Shown in pieces: positions 24,501-35,524 of a DNA stretch of 64,000 nt; positions within the stretch are counted from its first letter, which is position 1, and the number at the start of each line of letters is the position of its first letter. Below the pieces are notes generated by a model. It was not told the DNA's origin. It saw nothing but the letters and a program-made list of their open reading frames with translations, and did not search any database. The stretch comes from Theristus sp. LFF4_11 (lineage: Eukaryota; Nematoda; Chromadorea; Monhysterida; Xyalidae). The translations under genes and the position numbers were made by a program. The stretch lies in assembly GCA_030248135.1 (NCBI GenBank), contig JASANC010002349.1:124001-188000 (forward strand), given 5' to 3'.

Positions 24501-26260
24501 TATTCACAAGAAATAAAGTGGTTTTCAGCAACTTCGTGTCAAGACCCAAAACGACCGCTACCGCAACCCGTGAGACAAAACTTCCGATATATGACCGTTT
24601 CTTGTAATCATTTGAACGGTATCTATCATTCTAGTAGCTTTTTTTGGCAATTAGGGACGTTTTTAAAAAATCGTGTCGAGACCCACTGCAGAGTTACCGT
24701 AACCCTTGACGTCCGATTTTTTGACATTCTGTTATAATGCTGCACTAGCCAATTGACCCGTGCCTACGGCACGGTTAGCTGATAAATACAATTAATTTTG
24801 CGTGGATTTTGGCCTTTTGAACCGTGCCAAAAATGCATTGCATTTTGATTTTGAGCTGCTTCAGTCGTTCTCGTTCAAATTATCAAAAACAATCTTCTGA
24901 TCAAGAACACAATCTTTACTGCATTCCGTTTTGAAATTGAAAACAATCTTTTTTAATCACCAACGGTCAATTGCTGTTCCCGTTAAAAATATGTAAAGCG
25001 ATCCCGTTCAAATTATCAAAAACAATCTTCTGATCAAGAACACATTCTTTAATGCATTCCGTTTTGAAATTGAAAACAATCTTTTTTAATCACCAATGGT
25101 CAATTGCTGTTCCCGTTAAAAATATGTGAAGCGATTTAAAAGTTAATTGAATTGAAACGACAAAAAGTAACGTTTTATAAAATCATTTTTGAATGTAATT
25201 TGTAATTGCAATTTTGAATTTTTGTTTTCGAAATTGACAGATTTCTAATTAAACCCGGGTGTTGAAAACAAATTTAAAACCCGAAGTTTATAATTTTGCT
25301 GTTATGTTTTTTACCCGTTTACCCTTCTCTAAGCAAATCCTTTTTTTGAGTGAAACTATAAAAAATAAACAAAAAAATATGAAAAAGTGACGTTAAAATA
25401 AAAAAAAATACCCATTTAAAAAACACTGTTTTTATACCTTAACATATACCCCAGTCCCTAAAATAGAAGCCAAACCTTTTCGCAAAGTGAAAATGAATGG
25501 GGAACCAAAAAGTAACGTTTTTCAAACACCCATTTAAATAGTCATTCAGTTTCATTTTTGCGTTTCTGTATTTGACACATTTTTGTTTAAACCTGCGTGT
25601 TGGAAAAACGTCAAATTTGGTAAAATTCTCTTTTTCTAAATAACCGCTTTGAAAGCCATCTTGCTTTCTATTCAGATTTTTAGTTAATCGCGGACTTCAT
25701 TAACAAACCCCGTTTATTTAATTTTGCAATTAATTTTTTAGTTGACTTGTTTAGATAAAACTTTTCTGTTTTTGAAAAAGTCTGAAGCAATAACTTTACA
25801 ACACTTTTATGTTTTCGAAAAAAGTTCTCAAGCAATAACTTTTCAACCAAATGATAATGAAATATAGTGTCTTGAAAGCAGAGTGCGCTTTCGGTCATCA
25901 AGTTTTGAACAGCAACAGTTGCCATTATTTGTCAATAGTATCTTGAGGCGCTGTCGCGGATGACCAAAGAGTATCATGATGATTTCGCAGTACAGAGTAA
26001 CTTTTTTGAGAAAACGGTTTGCATTAATAATAGGTTAAGAAATTGAGATTTACAATGTAGCTATCTTAAATAGCAAAAATACGCGCCAATTCAAATTGCA
26101 AAAAAGTGACACGGACACCACTATTATCTTAGTATTATGATGTTTCTGAAAGGTTTCAACTGTTATTCACAAGAAACAAAGTGGTTTTCAGCAACTTCGT
26201 GTCAAGACCCAAAATTACCGTAACCTGTGTGATTCGTGTCGAGACCCACTGCCGGAGTTA
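21520..26260 (+). repeat. Array of ~265-bp tandem repeats (right arm)
   Basis: The anchor TTATTCACAAG occurs at 21578, 21843, 22108, 22374, 22641, 22908, 23174, 23438, 23704, 23968, 24234, 24500 and 26163. Steps are 264-267 bases, except the last, which is 1,663, i.e. 266 plus the 1,397-bp Helitron. Each unit carries GTGTCAAGACCCAAAAC and GTGTCGAGACCCACTGC. A ~530-bp higher-order pair repeats around 23174-24234. Confidence 0.95.
24745..26141 (-). mobile_element. Helitron-like element, copy 2, complete
   Basis: On the minus strand it starts TCATAATACTAAG directly after host A and ends with hairpin CCGTGCC-GTA-GGCACGG, then GTCAATTGG and CTAG, directly before host T. These are the canonical Helitron borders with no target duplication. 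The host is a unit of the 265-bp array, so the empty site is known (GCTGCA^TGTTTCTG), and removing exactly 1,397 bases restores the array period. The interior has a ~125-bp tandem duplication (about 24873 and 25003). No coding capacity for Rep/helicase. Confidence 0.93.
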
Positions 26261-26552
26261 CCGTAATCCTTAAAAATCAAAATTTGACATTTTTTGAATT
26301 TTTGTTGGAGGAGGGGAGGGGTTTTGTCCTGTCTCAGGAGGGGAGGGGAGGGGAGGGGAGGGGAGGGGTTTTGTCCTCCAAAAAGGAGGAGGGGAGGGGA
26401 GGGGAGGGGAGGGGTTTTGTCCTGACCCTAAAATAACTAGCGAGAATCAAACTCATGACTGCCCGATCAAAACTGTTCAAAACAAAACAGATAATCCACT
26501 TCATCGACGATACGAATACGAATTCAAAGTTTGATTGATTGATCAAACTGAT

Positions 26553-26643
26553 TGGATTGATTTAGCACAACTTTAATTTTTAAAATTTAAAAAAATTAAA
26601 AAAAAACAAAAATGGCGATTTTTGTTTTTTTTTAACAACCCTA
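26553..26643. mobile_element. Family B MITE, end fragment
   Basis: GATTTAGCACAACTTTAATTT followed by A/T tracts and the terminus TTTAACAACCCTA at 26643: an inverted right-end fragment of the TAGGGTTG family. The other end is absent. Confidence 0.75.
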
Positions 26644-26670
26644 GTTTTGACCCCCAAAACCCCACCGTGC

Positions 26671-27935
26671 CACGGCAGTACCGAAGGCGAAAGCAAATTT
26701 TCGAGGGGGGGTGTCGTCACGTGGGGGGCAGTACCGTGGGCGGGGGGGAGTACACGACACCCCCCAGAGCACCAGAGACCGTCGGGTGGGGGGGGGCACC
26801 GTGCCACCCCCCCTAAACCCGGGCACCCCCCATCGGACCCCCCCCTCGAAAATTTGGCCGACACCCCCCCCACCCCCATGAAATTTTGTCTGGCGGAGAC
26901 CCCCCCCCAAAATTTTCCGTACACCCTAAATTTTTTTTCGAAAATCATGATTTCTTGTCTATAAAGTCCATAATATAAGCTGAATATATGATAACTTGAC
27001 CATCTTCATTGTAATTTCAAAGATTTTGCAGCAAAATTTAGCGTTTTTCTTCAAAATTTAAGCGAAAAAATATCATGGGGGGTGGGGGTGCACCCCCCAC
27101 AGAAAATTTTGAAAAAATGCACCCCCCATGGGACCCTCATGGGGGATCCCACGTTACCATAGTTTGGACCCCCCCTCACTTTTTGGTCGGCACCCCCCCC
27201 CCCCGGCACCATACCCCCCCGCGAAAATTTGGGGCCCACGGTACTGGTGGGGGGGGGGGGGGTGCCGAAAATTTTTCAGTGGGGGTGTCAGTCATGGTAC
27301 AGTGACACTCCCCCAGGCGTGGGCCATGGGGGGTGCACTATTGTAGAAAAATTTCTGGGGGGGGGTACACATCCCCCACCCCACCCACGAGATTTTTTCG
27401 CTTAAATTTTGAAGGAAAAACGCTAAATTTTGCTGCAAAACCTTTGAAATTACAGTGAAGAATGTCTAGCCACGGACCCCCCTCGAAAATTTGGCCGACA
27501 CCCCCCCCCAACGCCCCCCATGAAATTTTGTCTGGCGGACACCCCTCCCCCAAATTTTCTCCACCCACACCCCAAAATTTTCTCGGACCACCCAAAAATC
27601 ATGAACTTTTGCTCAAAAATCATGATTTTTTGTCTCTAAAGTCTATAATATAAGCTGAATATATGATAACTTGATATTCTGCATTGTAATTTCAAAGATT
27701 TTGTAGCAGAATTTTACGTTTTTCTTTCAAAATTTAAGCGAAAAAATATCATGGGTGGGGTGGGAGGGGGTGCACCCCCCCACAGAAAATTTTGAAAAAA
27801 TGCACCCCCCATGGACCCCATGGGGGGGTCCCACGTTACCATAGTTTGGATCCCCCCTCACTCTTTGGTCGGCACCCCCCCCCCCTCACGGTACCATACC
27901 CCCCTTCAAAAATCTTTTTGGGCCCACGGTACTGG
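26671..27935. mobile_element. Cluster of G/C-run MITEs, family G
   Basis: Starts with CAGTACCGAAGGCGAAAG at 26671 and contains alternating long C and G runs with AAAATTTGGCCGACACC, TCATGATTTTT and TTTAAGCGAAAAAATATCATGG blocks, repeated at least twice; the last CGGTACTG is at about 27929. One complete member (26729-27246) is listed separately. The rest are overlapping or truncated copies that I could not fully separate. Confidence 0.7.
26729..27246. mobile_element. hAT-like MITE, family G1, complete copy
   Basis: Inverted ends CAGTACCGTGGGC / GCCCACGGTACTG with an 8-bp duplication GTGGGGGG (26721-26728, 27247-27254). It is inserted inside another family G element. Long C and G runs dominate the interior. 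Confidence 0.8.
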
Positions 27936-27984
27936 CTCCAATATGCTGCCGTTAAGCAGACTACGATCTTTTATCGTAGACTAC

Positions 27985-28077
27985 GATTTGGTCCCGCGTC
28001 TCAATGCGCGCATAGATGGGTAAGTAGTCTCATGCACGACGCGGGAATTCAAAATTGGCAAAGGGATCCGAGTCCTC
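27985..28077 (+). repeat. Dispersed repeat H, copy 2
   Basis: CGTCTCAATGCGCGCATAG, GGGAATTCAAAATTGGCAAAG and GGATCCGAGTCCTC in the same order as the copy at 57700, and inverted relative to 12877 and 45068. Confidence 0.65.
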
Positions 28078-28086
28078 TAAATTAGA

Positions 28087-28335
28087 TTAGATACAAATGC
28101 ACAAGTTTATCCAAGGATATTTTATTGGCGCGTTGGCGATGGTCCAAGCCAAGCACACTTGGACACTTGCGACACTTGGCCTAGGCCATGTGACCTGTAG
28201 CAAGGCAAGGGTATTGGTTCCACGGGATGGTGAGCCGCCCGTTCCCCAAAACCACCGGAGTTTGGTACCTTCGGGTTTCCGTTCCGGAACCGGTGAGGGT
28301 GCGGGGGATGGGGGTGCTTCAAATAAAAAAATATA
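28087..28335 (+). mobile_element. SINE-like element sharing a 3' tail
   Basis: Ends with GGAGTTTGGTACCTTCGGG then TTTCCG and CCGGAACCGG, G-rich bases and an A-rich tail (CAAATAAAAAAA). The same ~40-base tail ends the tRNA-derived SINE at 52949-53188, but the 5' part differs and has no clear A and B boxes. A shared tail is what LINE-mobilised SINEs show. Confidence 0.55.
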
Positions 28336-28454
28336 TGCTGTTTTTGTCATTTGATGCTGGTTATCTCATGGCGACGGTTTTTGAAATTTTGGTGACTTGT
28401 CTATAACGTTGTTTAAGTCGCTTTCGTGCTGGAACAGTGACAGAAACTTGGTTG

Positions 28455-29378
28455 TTAAATTTTATTGAGTTTCTTTGGGCTGCGCAGCTTGTGTTTTTTA
28501 TGTTCTCTGGTTCGTTTGTGTGGTTTTGTGTTGACATCACCCGCCAACTCAATAGTGTTTGCAGGTTTCGTTGGTGTCCCAATGCCATCATCCGACGATA
28601 ACGACAAGTGGCTTTTGGTTTTTTGTGTCGGTGTGTGCGACACACGGGGCTCGCGATCAACGAACACATCTGGCTTGGTAAAATCGAACGCTTGCACAGC
28701 AACCTGCATCGATTACACATATTATAAAATTTATCCGGTGTTTTATTTCAGTTGAAAAAAGGTTGAAATAAAGAAAACGAAAAACAACGTGCGAGCCTGT
28801 TTCGGTTTCTCCGTTCGATGCCGTTGAACGATGGCCGTCGTTGTTGGTGCTGGACTCAGCGTTGGAATCGCGATCACTGAAACGAACAGCACTGGGTGGG
28901 TGATTGTTGTTTCGAAAGAAAGCAGCAGCAGTAGTGCAATTGTTTTGTTCCCTGTGCCACATCGAAAGAAAGCAACAGTTTCGCAGACCAGGAGCGTTGT
29001 CGTCGACAAATTCGTCTTGCACCGAGTCGTCCTTGATCTGCTTGAACTCTCCGCCGGGGCAGCGTGCGCGAATGTTGTGCCACGTGAAGCTGGCGATGTT
29101 CATGCGCTCTCGGCGGCCACAGGCGCTTTCGCGGTGCTTTTTCATTGAAGCCAGTGTTCGACTGACGGTGCGGTAGTACGATTTCTCGGCTGCAAACAAC
29201 ACATCAAACAAGTCAAACAGTCACGGTCAGGTGAAACCTTTTTAAAATTTGTCACTCAATCGGTAGCTTGAGAGTTAGGAAGTTTTAGTTTTAGTTGCAC
29301 GATCAACAAAATCTTGCCACTTTGCTAACCTGGCGTAAACTGTCGCCAAAAGCTCGACATCAGCGGCGCAGCGCCCAT
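28455..29378 (-). CDS. Putative uncharacterised gene, exon structure uncertain
   Basis: Candidate first exon 29378-29330 (MGAAPLMSSFWRQFTP) joins in phase to 29189-28989 after acceptor TTGTTTGCAG. This second exon contains AEKSYYRTVSRTLASMKKH and GGEFKQIKDDSVQDEF and is coding-like. A middle serine/asparagine-rich exon near 28900-28790 and a last exon 28699-28455 (VAVQAFDFTKPDVFVDREP, lysine-rich end) are likely, but phases at the middle exon do not agree for every reading, so the join is unproven. I do not recognise the family; a basic, possibly nuclear protein is all that can be said. Confidence 0.4.
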
Positions 29379-29689
29379 TGTCGTGTCGCCTGTGTGTTTG
29401 CCATCACGATGATGCTCCACACTGCTGCCAATGACTTCGAAAGAAGACTAAAACAAACGAACAAACGAACAAAAATTGCATTCATTGGTAAAAGCATTGT
29501 TTTAATCAACTTTCAGATGCAAATGAAAGAAACAATGAAATCAAAGAAATTGACTGTAAAACGCCAGATGGCGGTGAAGCTTGCCATAACACCTTGACTG
29601 TACGAAACAGACCGTAGCACTGGCTGTTGTTGTGGTTGTGTACATTCCATCGGCAGCCATGATGATGATTGTGCAAGGATTTTGTGACC

Positions 29690-31074
29690 TAGTGAAATAA
29701 AATTATTGTTTTTGTGGTTAGTTGTTGTAAAAAACGTCGAAGTGTGGCCTAGAACCGAATCCAGAGTTTATGTAGGAATCTGAACTTTTTAACAGAACTA
29801 CAGTAACTGGATCAGTACCACAAACTGGACATGGTACTTGTCCCCTGTGTGTCACCCAAGTGACTGCTGGCCAGTGAAATTGCCAACTCCTTTTTATTGA
29901 CGTGTTTTTACGTTTTCATTCATCTGCTTCACACTTCGATCACCTGAAGTGAGAAGGTCATCAAGACATTAGGTGTGGCTCTGGTGAACGCATTCTATAA
30001 CGGGCAAGTGTTGTATATGTTGTATTAACCGAGCTCAATACTACTAATTATTATCATCGGTGCTCAAGTGCACCCATGGCCATGATAATCATAATAATTT
30101 CATCACTTGTGTTGTGTGACAAGTGGCGTTGTATGGTCTGAGTTGTGTTTGATTTGCTCGTTCGTGATCGTGAATATGTCATTCGAAATAAAATGATAAA
30201 ATTGTAACGATGGAAAATGTGGTCACCCACCACAACTTGAAACAAACCGTCAAGACAACGATTTTTCAACGGGATGACATTTCGACTGTGTTTTTTTTTG
30301 CAAAGAAAATCTAGATCACATATTTGCATTTCAACCAACGATTGCATCGGTCTCTGGGCACAGCACTACTGAATTCTTCACTTTCTGACGCCGTTTCCCA
30401 TGGTTTTGAAAATGACCGATGTTTTTACTGATCATGTTCAAAATCTACACTAGCTTGCTTTTCACCACACTGCTTGTTCGCATCATAGTTGTCATTCCAG
30501 TCTATATCTCGTTTATCTGTTTTCGTGTTCTACATCACACGCGATGTGCGCATTCTGCGTTCGGACAGTTTTTTATCTGAATATTTTATCGGAAAACAAA
30601 TTTTGGCATTATTGACATTTTTGTTGAATAAAACGACGATGAAATGACCATTCTTTTACATTTCAGCAAATTGATTGTGAAAGTGAACTATGATGTAACA
30701 CAAAACGGCATGAATGGCTGTCAGTGAAGCAATAGTTCGCCTCGCAGCGCCGTGCTGCCCACAGCAACAGCAGCAACCCTGTTCGCCAGCCTTAAACCTT
30801 CCACTTCGGTTGAATCAGCGCTGTCGTTGGTGGCAGCAGCAACGACATCGCTCAAAATTAAAGAGCAGCAATGAAATAAATTCGAATGAAAATCGGCCGA
30901 CGATCACAAAAGTTTTTTCTGTTTCGGGCAACGTTGATACTGTGGGTGTATTTTTGTTGCGTGCGTACCTTTCTTTGTTTGGCCGCTGAAAAAAAAATGT
31001 ATTTGCCTGTTTCTGTCGTGTAAATGTGATATGCAGCTAACGTACATTACCAAACCACATTAAAAAATTTTCAG
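29690..31074. other. Stretch with no recognised gene except possible 5' exon
   Basis: Mostly AT-rich non-repeated DNA. Around 30720-30870 there is a CAG/CAA-rich, coding-like patch that might hold an upstream exon of the membrane-protein gene at 31075. No start could be fixed. Confidence 0.4.
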
Positions 31075-32142
31075 CTCAACGGAAAAGTTGATGGAAACTG
31101 TGGTCGGCTGTTAGTGAAAACGGAGCGACCTGCAGATTCGCCGTGCCGCGATTCAGGTTTCTCTCAGTTGAATCCATCGCCTTCAAGCGCACATCAGACA
31201 ATCAGCCATCACAGCCAACGTTCGCAGCATTTTCAAAATCAATTGATCAGCCATCATGATCGACGCCAACGTTCAACAGTGTTCCACAACAAACAACAGC
31301 AACAGCAACAATTCGTTGTTCAACTGTGTGTGGTCGCGTGTGCCGTTGCACTGATCGCACTGATGTTGCTACTTTTGTTGCTCGATGGTGATTTGGCTCA
31401 AGTGCACTTGCTGCAGCCCCACCGGTTGGGCACGCACGGACTCGCTGTGGGACTGTGTCTCATGTCCGTTGTGTTTGCTGTGAATGCAATCTTGGCCACT
31501 GTTCTACATCTGGTCATCAGGTCCACATTGAGGTCGGCACATTTTCGTTGATTGAATAAAAAATGCTCATCAATAAAAAGAAATGGTATTTTCACTTGGA
31601 TCTAAATGGTTGGTCAGCATTTGGTATATTAAAAATTCAATGTCAAATGTTTTCAATTTCAGCAATCCATGTTTCCACGTGTCATGCTTGCAGCACATTG
31701 CTTCTGTCGCCGTGGTCTTGAGTTGTGTGTCGCTGCTTTATGGTGAACACGAAAGCGCTTTAGTGGCTTTATTGTCTCATTGAATGTGTAGAATTTGAAT
31801 GCGCCAAGAATGCATGCGTACATTGCAGGTGGCACACTGAGCGCATTCGTTTGCTTTGGCGTGCGCACTCCGGTCGGCCTGTTGTTTGCAGTGCTGTGCA
31901 ACTTTGCTGTGTTGTCTCTGTGCTTGTTGGTCGCCGTTCATCTGTGCACAAACAACAGCTGCAACAAGAGATTCAAGTTTTGGAAGGTGCAAAAGAATTC
32001 AACTGCCTCCCAAATGGCGGAAGAACAGTCAAGTTCGCATTGTCCGTTTGCGGTGACTGTACCGATCGCGTTGTTGCGCTCACCACCGCTGTCAGCGACA
32101 ACCACCACACACAATGACACTTTATTCGCAACTTTGGTTTAA
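31075..32142 (+). CDS. Four-transmembrane protein, 5' end not fixed
   Basis: Three exons join in phase: 31075-31532 (or donor at 31520), 31663-31742 and 31829-32142. Exon 1 enters in mid-frame after TTTTCAG; no in-frame ATG was chosen, so an upstream exon is expected. The N-terminal part is serine/histidine/glutamine-rich (a short poly-Q). It is followed by four hydrophobic spans: one after the poly-Q (VVACAVALIALMLLLLLL), one beginning GLAVGLCLMSVVFAV, one beginning IASVAVVLSCVSLLYG and one within LLFAVLCNFAVLSLCLLVAV. The C-terminus is polar and cytosolic-like. This is a tetraspan layout, but the CCG motif of tetraspanins is absent. Family and role unknown. Confidence 0.55.
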
Positions 32143-32304
32143 CGGTTTTTATTCTTTTTCAAACACAAATTTTCTTCACAAAATTTCAAAAGTTTTCATA
32201 TTGTGCATTTAATCCAAAATTTGAAATGATTGAAAATGTTGCAGGAATCGGAATAAAATATTGTTTTACCCATTCATTGATTTATGGATTCCATCATTGA
32301 TAAA

Positions 32305-32877
32305 CAGTACCGAAGACGAGGGGGGTGGGGGGGGGGTACACCCCCCAGAGCACCCGAGACCTCCGCGTGGGGGGGGGGTGGGGGGGTGGCGACACGCGAC
32401 ACCCACCCCCCAATACCTGACACTGGACCATCCACACCCCCCTCGAAATTTGCCAGACACCCCACCCACCCCCCCCTACATGGACCTAAGTTACAGTGAC
32501 ACCCCCAAAAATTTTCTCTGACCACCCAAAAATCACGAACTTTTGCTAAAAAATCATGATTTTTTGTCTCTAAAGTCCATGATATAAGCTGAATATATGA
32601 TAACTTGATATTCTGCATTGTAATTTCAAAGATTTTGCAGCAAAATTTAGCGTTTTTCCTTCAAAATTTAAGCGAAAAAATATCATGGGTGGGGTGGGGG
32701 GTGTGCACCCCCAGAAATTTTTCTACAATAGTGCTACCCCCCATTGGCCCACGGGGGGTGTCACTGTAGCATGACTGACACCCCCCCCCCCCCCCGGAAA
32801 CATTTTCGGCACCCCCCCCCCCCCCACGTGACGACACCCCCCCCCTCCTCGAAAATTTGCTTTCGCCTTCGGTACTG
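32305..32877. mobile_element. hAT-like MITE, family G2
   Basis: Inverted ends CAGTACCGAAG / CTTCGGTACTG. Flanking octamers are nearly matched (TTGATAAA and ATGATAAA two bases out), suggesting an old 8-bp duplication. Interior: G runs, GAGCACCCGAGACCTCCGCG, the TCATGATTTTTTGTC block and TTTAAGCGAAAAAATATCATGG shared with the 26.7-kb cluster and with 49926-50335. Confidence 0.75.
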
Positions 32878-32956
32878 TAATGATAAAAGTGAAAATATAG
32901 ATTTTTTTACTGTCGAATATACAAACCTGAGCCAAGCCTTTTCAAGAAGGAAGATA

Positions 32957-33420
32957 CCGTATTACCTCTATTAACCCCCCCAAAATTAAACCCCCCCAAA
33001 AATAAACCCCCACCCCCTCGACAAGTTTCCAAATAATCCCCCCCCCCCAAAAATAATCCCCCATGGGGGATTATTGGAAACCTGTTTGAAACACATACCC
33101 AGAAAAACATACACATAAACAGTGAATTCAGTGGCTGGTTGCAGTGAAAATGATGAAATTGTGCTACCAAAGGCCCCAAATGGATGAGTTAATGGTAATT
33201 TCATTACAAAAGGCTGTTGTAAAAGGAAATTTCTATGTAGAGTAGAAGTTTCTGCGACTTCCTTCCTGCCATGGAAGGTATTTTTGCCATTTTGCCCATC
33301 CCTAAAAATAGTTTCCAAATAACCCCCCCCCCAAATAAACCCCCCCCCTAAAATAAACCCCCACCCCCAGAAGTCGCTGAAGAAATAAACCCCCATGGGG
33401 GTTTATTAGAGGTAATACGG
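32957..33420. mobile_element. TA-type G-rich MITE, copy 2
   Basis: Ends CCGTATTACCTCTA / TAGAGGTAATACGG with flanking TA. Inverse orientation to the copy at 21058. A paralogous empty site exists at about 52865 (AAGGAAGATATCAGAACAATTG), where the surrounding repeat is uninterrupted. Confidence 0.9.
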
Positions 33421-33424
33421 TAGA

Positions 33425-35235
33425 AGAACAATTGCGTTTTGAACAAGTTCTTGTTGGGGCCGGAGCGTGTGCACGCGCGCTAGTGGATCATGAGCATGAG
33501 CATGCCGATGCCGTGCGCGTGCGCTTTAAGGCGCGTTTAGCAATTAGATTTTCTTGCGTACGCACGGAGACAGAACTTAAAAAATGGCTACACGAATTAG
33601 AATTTCGTACGCATGACTGTCGTTCGCACGTAACGACTGTTTTGCGCGCATGATTTAGAACGTTGTCCGTGCGCACGCAAAAAAACTTGTGCCCACGCGA
33701 ATTAGAATTTCGTGCGTGTGACTTACGTCTGTCCGACACGACTGTTTTGCGCACGGGATTTAGAACGACTGTTTGTCCGTGCGTAAAAAGACAAATGCGC
33801 ACGCGAATTAGAATTTCTTGCGCACGACTGTCCGACGACTTTTTGCTGCTGGCAGCAAAAAGTCGTTCGACAGATGTGCGGACAAGTTCATATTTTCCAG
33901 TGTCTGTTAATTTTAAGTTGAAAATTAACGTATTTTAGATGTTGGGGCAACGGAAAAAATGCTCAGTTTTATTTGGTGCGGGTCTACTTGCCTGTTTTGA
34001 AAAGAAAGAAAACTGAAATCTACTGGGAACTGTTGTATTTCGTTGTTTGTTTGTTTGTTTGCTTGCTGGTTTCGGAGAAGGGGGCTGCTGGCTCCAAAAA
34101 AGCAAAACAGCTTCGATCAGCTTCTCTGTCACCTGCGCTTCGTCGAGCGAACTGATCAGCGTCGGCGGAGATTTTGGGTCAGCATTTTCCATTTTTGAAA
34201 GATCCAAATCAAAATTTGTTCAAATTCAGTTTGTATATACCAAAACTGAAAGAATTTAGATTTTTACATGCGCTTCTTGAGAACACATGTGATAAAAATG
34301 CGACGACAAACTGAATGCAAAATGGGGAAGGGGGCATAGTTGTTCCAGAGCCGAGGGGTTGGGGGGGGGCGATATAGATAGCTGGAGCAAATTTTCCAGA
34401 TAGATAGATAGCTGGAAAATTTTGGGGGGGGGGGCGCGGGGGGGCCATGTGACTTTGGGGGGGGCGGTCAAAATTTTGAAATTTGATAGATAGATAGCTA
34501 AAACGCTAAAAAGCTATAAAAACAGCAAAATAATGCTAAAAATACACTAAAAATCAAGTATAAGTGCGTATTTTACCTCAAGTTAGCGAAATTTTCAAGA
34601 ATTACGAGAAAAAATGGTCAATTTTGGTCAAAAATTGACTCATTTTATGTCTTCGAAGACAAAAATTTTCAGATAGGTAGCTGGCTGAGAAATTTTTTAG
34701 ATAGATAATAGCTGAGCCGAAAAAACCTGTCTGATAGAGATAGATTCGAAAATTTTTTGGGGGGGCCGCCCCCCCCCCAGGCCCCCCTAGAACAACTATG
34801 GAAAGGGGTAGGGGAAGGGGAGGGAATGCAAGGGAGATGACCACTAAAAAATAAAATTTGTAAATTCCCGTTTTTAAATTTGCTAGGGCAGACATTTGCA
34901 TTTTTGTCCGCAACAGAACGGACTATTTTTGGTTACGGCATTTAGAACGACAGTCGTATGACGGATGCTACACGTTTTCTAATTCCCGTACGCAAGCTTG
35001 TCCGTCCGCACGTTCGGACATACCACACAACTTTTTGCCCACGCGAATTAGTTCTCCGTATGTATGCACGACACTTCAGTCGTTCTAAATGCGGTGCGCA
35101 GTTTTCAGTTTTGTCGTGTGGCGTAAACGAAACGACTGTTTTGCGCCCCGCATTTAGAACGACGTGCGTTCCGTGCGTACGTACGAAAATCTAATTGCTA
35201 AACGCGCCTTTAGTAATGAAGCTTTAGGCAGCCGG
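33425..35235. repeat. Family D repeat with inverted ends and TTAGAACGACTG units
   Basis: GGCGCGTTTAGCAATTAGA at about 33530 is inverted at about 35190 (TCTAATTGCTAAACGCGCC). Between lie degenerate units with GCACGCGAATTAGAATTTC and ATTTAGAACGACTG. A perfect 14-bp hairpin with a two-base loop (CGACTTTTTGCTGC / GCAGCAAAAAGTCG) lies at 33836-33865. A family F MITE interrupts it at 34335-34800. Part of D recurs at 52840-53220. Confidence 0.6.
34335..34800. mobile_element. hAT-like MITE, family F
   Basis: Inverted ends CATAGTTGTTCC / AGAACAACTATG with near-identical octamers outside (GAAGGGGG, GAAAGGGG). Interior has GATAGATAGATAGCTGG-type tetranucleotide runs and G/C tracts. Other copies: 51863-52613, 56334-56673 and a fragment near 35375-35524. 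Confidence 0.82.
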
Positions 35236-35374
35236 TTGTCGGTGGACCTGTCCCCTTACTCCGTGCGTTCTTTTTTTGCGAATGGGATTGTATTGAAAAT
35301 TGGGAAAACACTTTAGCAGTTAAAAATCCCAATTTTTTAAAATAAGAAAAATTAGTTTGTTTTCGAAAAACAAT

Positions 35375-35524
35375 TTTCAGATTGATAGCAGGCTGAGAAT
35401 TTTTTTAGATAGATAATAGCTGAGCCAAAAAATCTTTGATAGACATGGATTCAAAATTTTTTTTGGTGGGAGAGCCCGTGACGGCCGCCGCCGCCCCCCC
35501 CCAGCCTCCCTAGAACAACTATGC
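35375..35524. mobile_element. Family F MITE, end fragment
   Basis: ATAGCAGGCTGAGAATTTTTT, TAGATAGATAATAGCTGAGCC, C-rich tract, then CTAGAACAACTATG at the end: a truncated diverged F copy. Confidence 0.65.

Larger units (their letters stand above)
19873..26428. mobile_element. Mutator-like foldback element with subterminal repeat arrays
   Basis: Termini GGGTCAAGACAAAACCCC and, inverted, GGGTCAGGACAAAACCCC are flanked by a perfect 9-bp duplication TAAAATAAC (19864-19872 and 26429-26437). A 9-bp duplication plus long inverted arms is characteristic of Mutator-like elements. Each arm begins with C/G tracts (CCCCTCCCCTCCCCTCC) and continues into ~265-bp units in opposite orientation: fewer than two in the left arm (19873-20470), about thirteen in the right (21520-26428). 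The centre (20470-21050) has no transposase, so it is non-autonomous. It contains a TA-MITE (21058-21499) and a Helitron (24745-26141). Confidence 0.9.

Noticed and set aside
21520..24740. CRISPR-like or satellite array
   Set aside because: Units are 265 bases, contiguous with no unique spacers, in an intron-bearing eukaryotic genome, and are bounded by transposon ends with a 9-bp duplication.
26580..27600. Proline/glycine-rich coding frames on both strands
   Set aside because: Caused by C and G runs in the family G cluster; no splice or start logic.
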